Source: Amycolatopsis echigonensis | Lineage (GTDB): Bacteria > Actinomycetota > Actinomycetes > Mycobacteriales > Pseudonocardiaceae | DNA: 64,000 nucleotides | NCBI RefSeq assembly: GCF_014174495.1 | Contig: NZ_JACJHR010000029.1 | Span: forward strand, 41,782 to 105,781 | Direction of reading: 5' to 3' | Program-made: the position numbers and the translations under genes | The notes under the pieces: generated by a model | What the model saw: only the letters and a program-made list of their open reading frames with translations | Database searches by the model: none | Told to the model about the DNA's origin: nothing | Shown here: piece after piece, positions 63,115 to 64,000 of the stretch | How the letters are laid out: the number at the start of each line of letters is the position of its first letter | Position numbering within the stretch: position 1 is the stretch's first letter

Positions 63115-63939
63115 TCACGTGGGCAGCTGGTATGCGCGTTCGGCAGTGGTCCGGACCGCTTCGGCCACCTCGTGGACCGCTTCGCCGCGCAGCTGAGCGA
63201 GGAAGCGAACGGTGTAGGCGGTGCAATACGGCTCGTTCGGCCGCCCACGGTAGGGATGAGGCGTCAGAAACGGCGCGTCCGTCTCCGCAAGGAACTGCCC
63301 GCGCGGCACGATGCGCGCGGCCTCGTGCAGCCCGCGGGCGTTCTTAAAGGTGACCGTGCCGGCGAAGGACAAGATGTAGCCCTTGTCGATACAGCGGCGC
63401 GCGATCCGCTCGTCGCCGGAGAAGCAGTGGAAGACGACCGTCTCGGGCGCGCCTTCCTCGTCGAGAATGCGAAGCACGTCCTCGTGCGCGTCGCGATCGT
63501 GGATCATGAGCGCTTTGCCAAGCCGCTTCGCGAGGTCGATGTGCCAGCGAAACGCCGCCTGCTGCGCATCGTGCGGCGAGTAGTCCCAGTAGTAATCGAG
63601 GCCGGTCTCACCAACCGCGACCACTCGCTCCCCGCGCGCCAAACGCTCCACTTCGGACTGTTCATCCGGCCCGAATTCCTTGGTGCGCGTGGGATGGATA
63701 GCTACTGCGGCGAAGACGCGAGAGTCCCAGGTGGACGCTTCGGAAGCCCAGCGAGCAGCGGCAAGATCGTCCGCGACTGTGACGACGCGAGCAACTCCAG
63801 CCCGCTCCGCCCGGTCAACCATCTCCGCAACATCGGCCGCGGTCTTCGCTCCGCACGCGTCCAGGTGAGTGTGCGCGTCGACCACCGTCACCGGCAGCCG
63901 GTCGGGGATCGGGGGAAGTTCGCGCTTTTCGTCACCCAT
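63115..63939 (-). CDS. tatD: TatD family metal-dependent hydrolase (DNase)
   Basis: A 274-residue TIM-barrel metallohydrolase. The metal ligands are in VDAHTHLDACG, AVGETGLDYYWD, IHDRDAHED, VFHCFSGDE and LAETDAPFLTP. TatD proteins act as 3'-5' exonucleases or deoxyribonucleases in DNA repair. ATG 63939 has GGGGG directly before it; a start at 63960 would add seven residues. It is encoded upstream of rpfB in the conserved actinobacterial order; metG would be expected beyond the right edge. Confidence 0.95.
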   Translation of the reverse strand: MGDEKRELPPIPDRLPVTVVDAHTHLDACGAKTAADVAEMVDRAERAGVARVVTVADDLAAARWASEASTWDSRVFAAVAIHPTRTKEFGPDEQSEVERLARGERVVAVGETGLDYYWDYSPHDAQQAAFRWHIDLAKRLGKALMIHDRDAHEDVLRILDEEGAPETVVFHCFSGDERIARRCIDKGYILSFAGTVTFKNARGLHEAARIVPRGQFLAETDAPFLTPHPYRGRPNEPYCTAYTVRFLAQLRGEAVHEVAEAVRTTAERAYQLPT

Positions 63940-63973
63940 GGCCCCCAAGCTACTGCGCACCCGCCCCCGGATG

Positions 63974-63994
63974 CCGTGAGGGGAACCCTCACGG
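63974..63994. terminator. hairpin at the right edge
   Basis: ccgtgaggg (63974-63982) pairs perfectly with ccctcacgg (63986-63994) around a gaa loop. It is 35 bases upstream of the tatD start, so it probably ends the neighbouring transcript beyond the window. Confidence 0.6.
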
Positions 63995-64000
63995 ACTCAG

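Overview
The window is high-GC actinobacterial chromosome, most likely from an Amycolatopsis-like member of the Pseudonocardiales. That placement is an inference from very high GC, frequent GTG/TTG starts, several F420/luciferase-like oxidoreductases, an RpfB, and gene order. Its backbone is the conserved actinobacterial block I recall from Mycobacterium tuberculosis (Rv1008 to Rv1026). Read right to left here it is tatD, rpfB, ksgA, ispE, acyl-AMP ligase, pth, rplY, prs, glmU, TetR, mfd, mazG, lytic-transglycosylase-like gene, eno, ftsB, DUF501, ppx. Accessory cassettes are inserted between the backbone genes.

Layout. 0-2 kb: end of a peptide/nickel-type ABC uptake operon. 2-10.3 kb: ppx, an inserted SDR pair with a LysR gene, a lytic transglycosylase, DUF501, ftsB and eno. 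10.4-13.5 kb: VOC protein, TPR protein, a 60-residue membrane protein, a block of five degenerate ~150-bp tandem repeats, and a transglycosylase paralogue that lacks the catalytic glutamate. 13.6-17.1 kb: efeUOB iron uptake behind two DtxR/IdeR-like boxes. 17.1-18.7 kb: an LLM monooxygenase and a PPOX/F420 protein. 18.7-22.9 kb: an ECF sigma / zinc-finger anti-sigma / ABC transporter operon with a Crp/GlxR-like site. 23.3-31.1 kb: mazG, a SurA-like lipoprotein, a NmrA-like reductase with divergent LysR regulator, and mfd. 31.1-39.9 kb: small regulator-plus-enzyme cassettes (LLM/XRE, methyltransferase/DedA, a two-component system, a PQQ sugar dehydrogenase, SDR/MarR, Nudix/VOC, TetR). 39.9-45.4 kb: fatty-acyl desaturase, tRNA-Gln, a diguanylate cyclase, glmU-prs. 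45.4-49.6 kb: a second tandem repeat, PPOX/LLM, TetR/lipase and an NAD(P)-binding protein. 49.7-64 kb: lipoprotein, rplY-pth, DivIVA-like protein, FAAL, ABC-F, ispE, an orphan Phd-like antitoxin, a SAM-riboswitch-controlled MetN-like protein, ksgA, rpfB and tatD.

The backbone joins cell-wall precursor supply (glmU, prs), division and envelope remodelling (ftsB, DivIVA-like, RpfB, transglycosylases), translation (rplY, pth, ksgA, tRNA-Gln) and DNA/nucleotide housekeeping (mfd, mazG, ppx). Most accessory cassettes carry their own regulator and a visible candidate operator.

The most unusual locus is 58.4-59.75 kb, lying between ksgA and ispE. A SAM (S-box) riboswitch is followed by a short Cys-containing leader peptide, and then by a MetN-like ATP-binding protein. 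That protein keeps a NIL domain and Walker A but has lost the Q-loop Gln, Walker B Glu and H-loop His, and no MetI/MetQ partner is present. The two intergenic tandem-repeat blocks and the catalytically broken transglycosylase are the next most notable.
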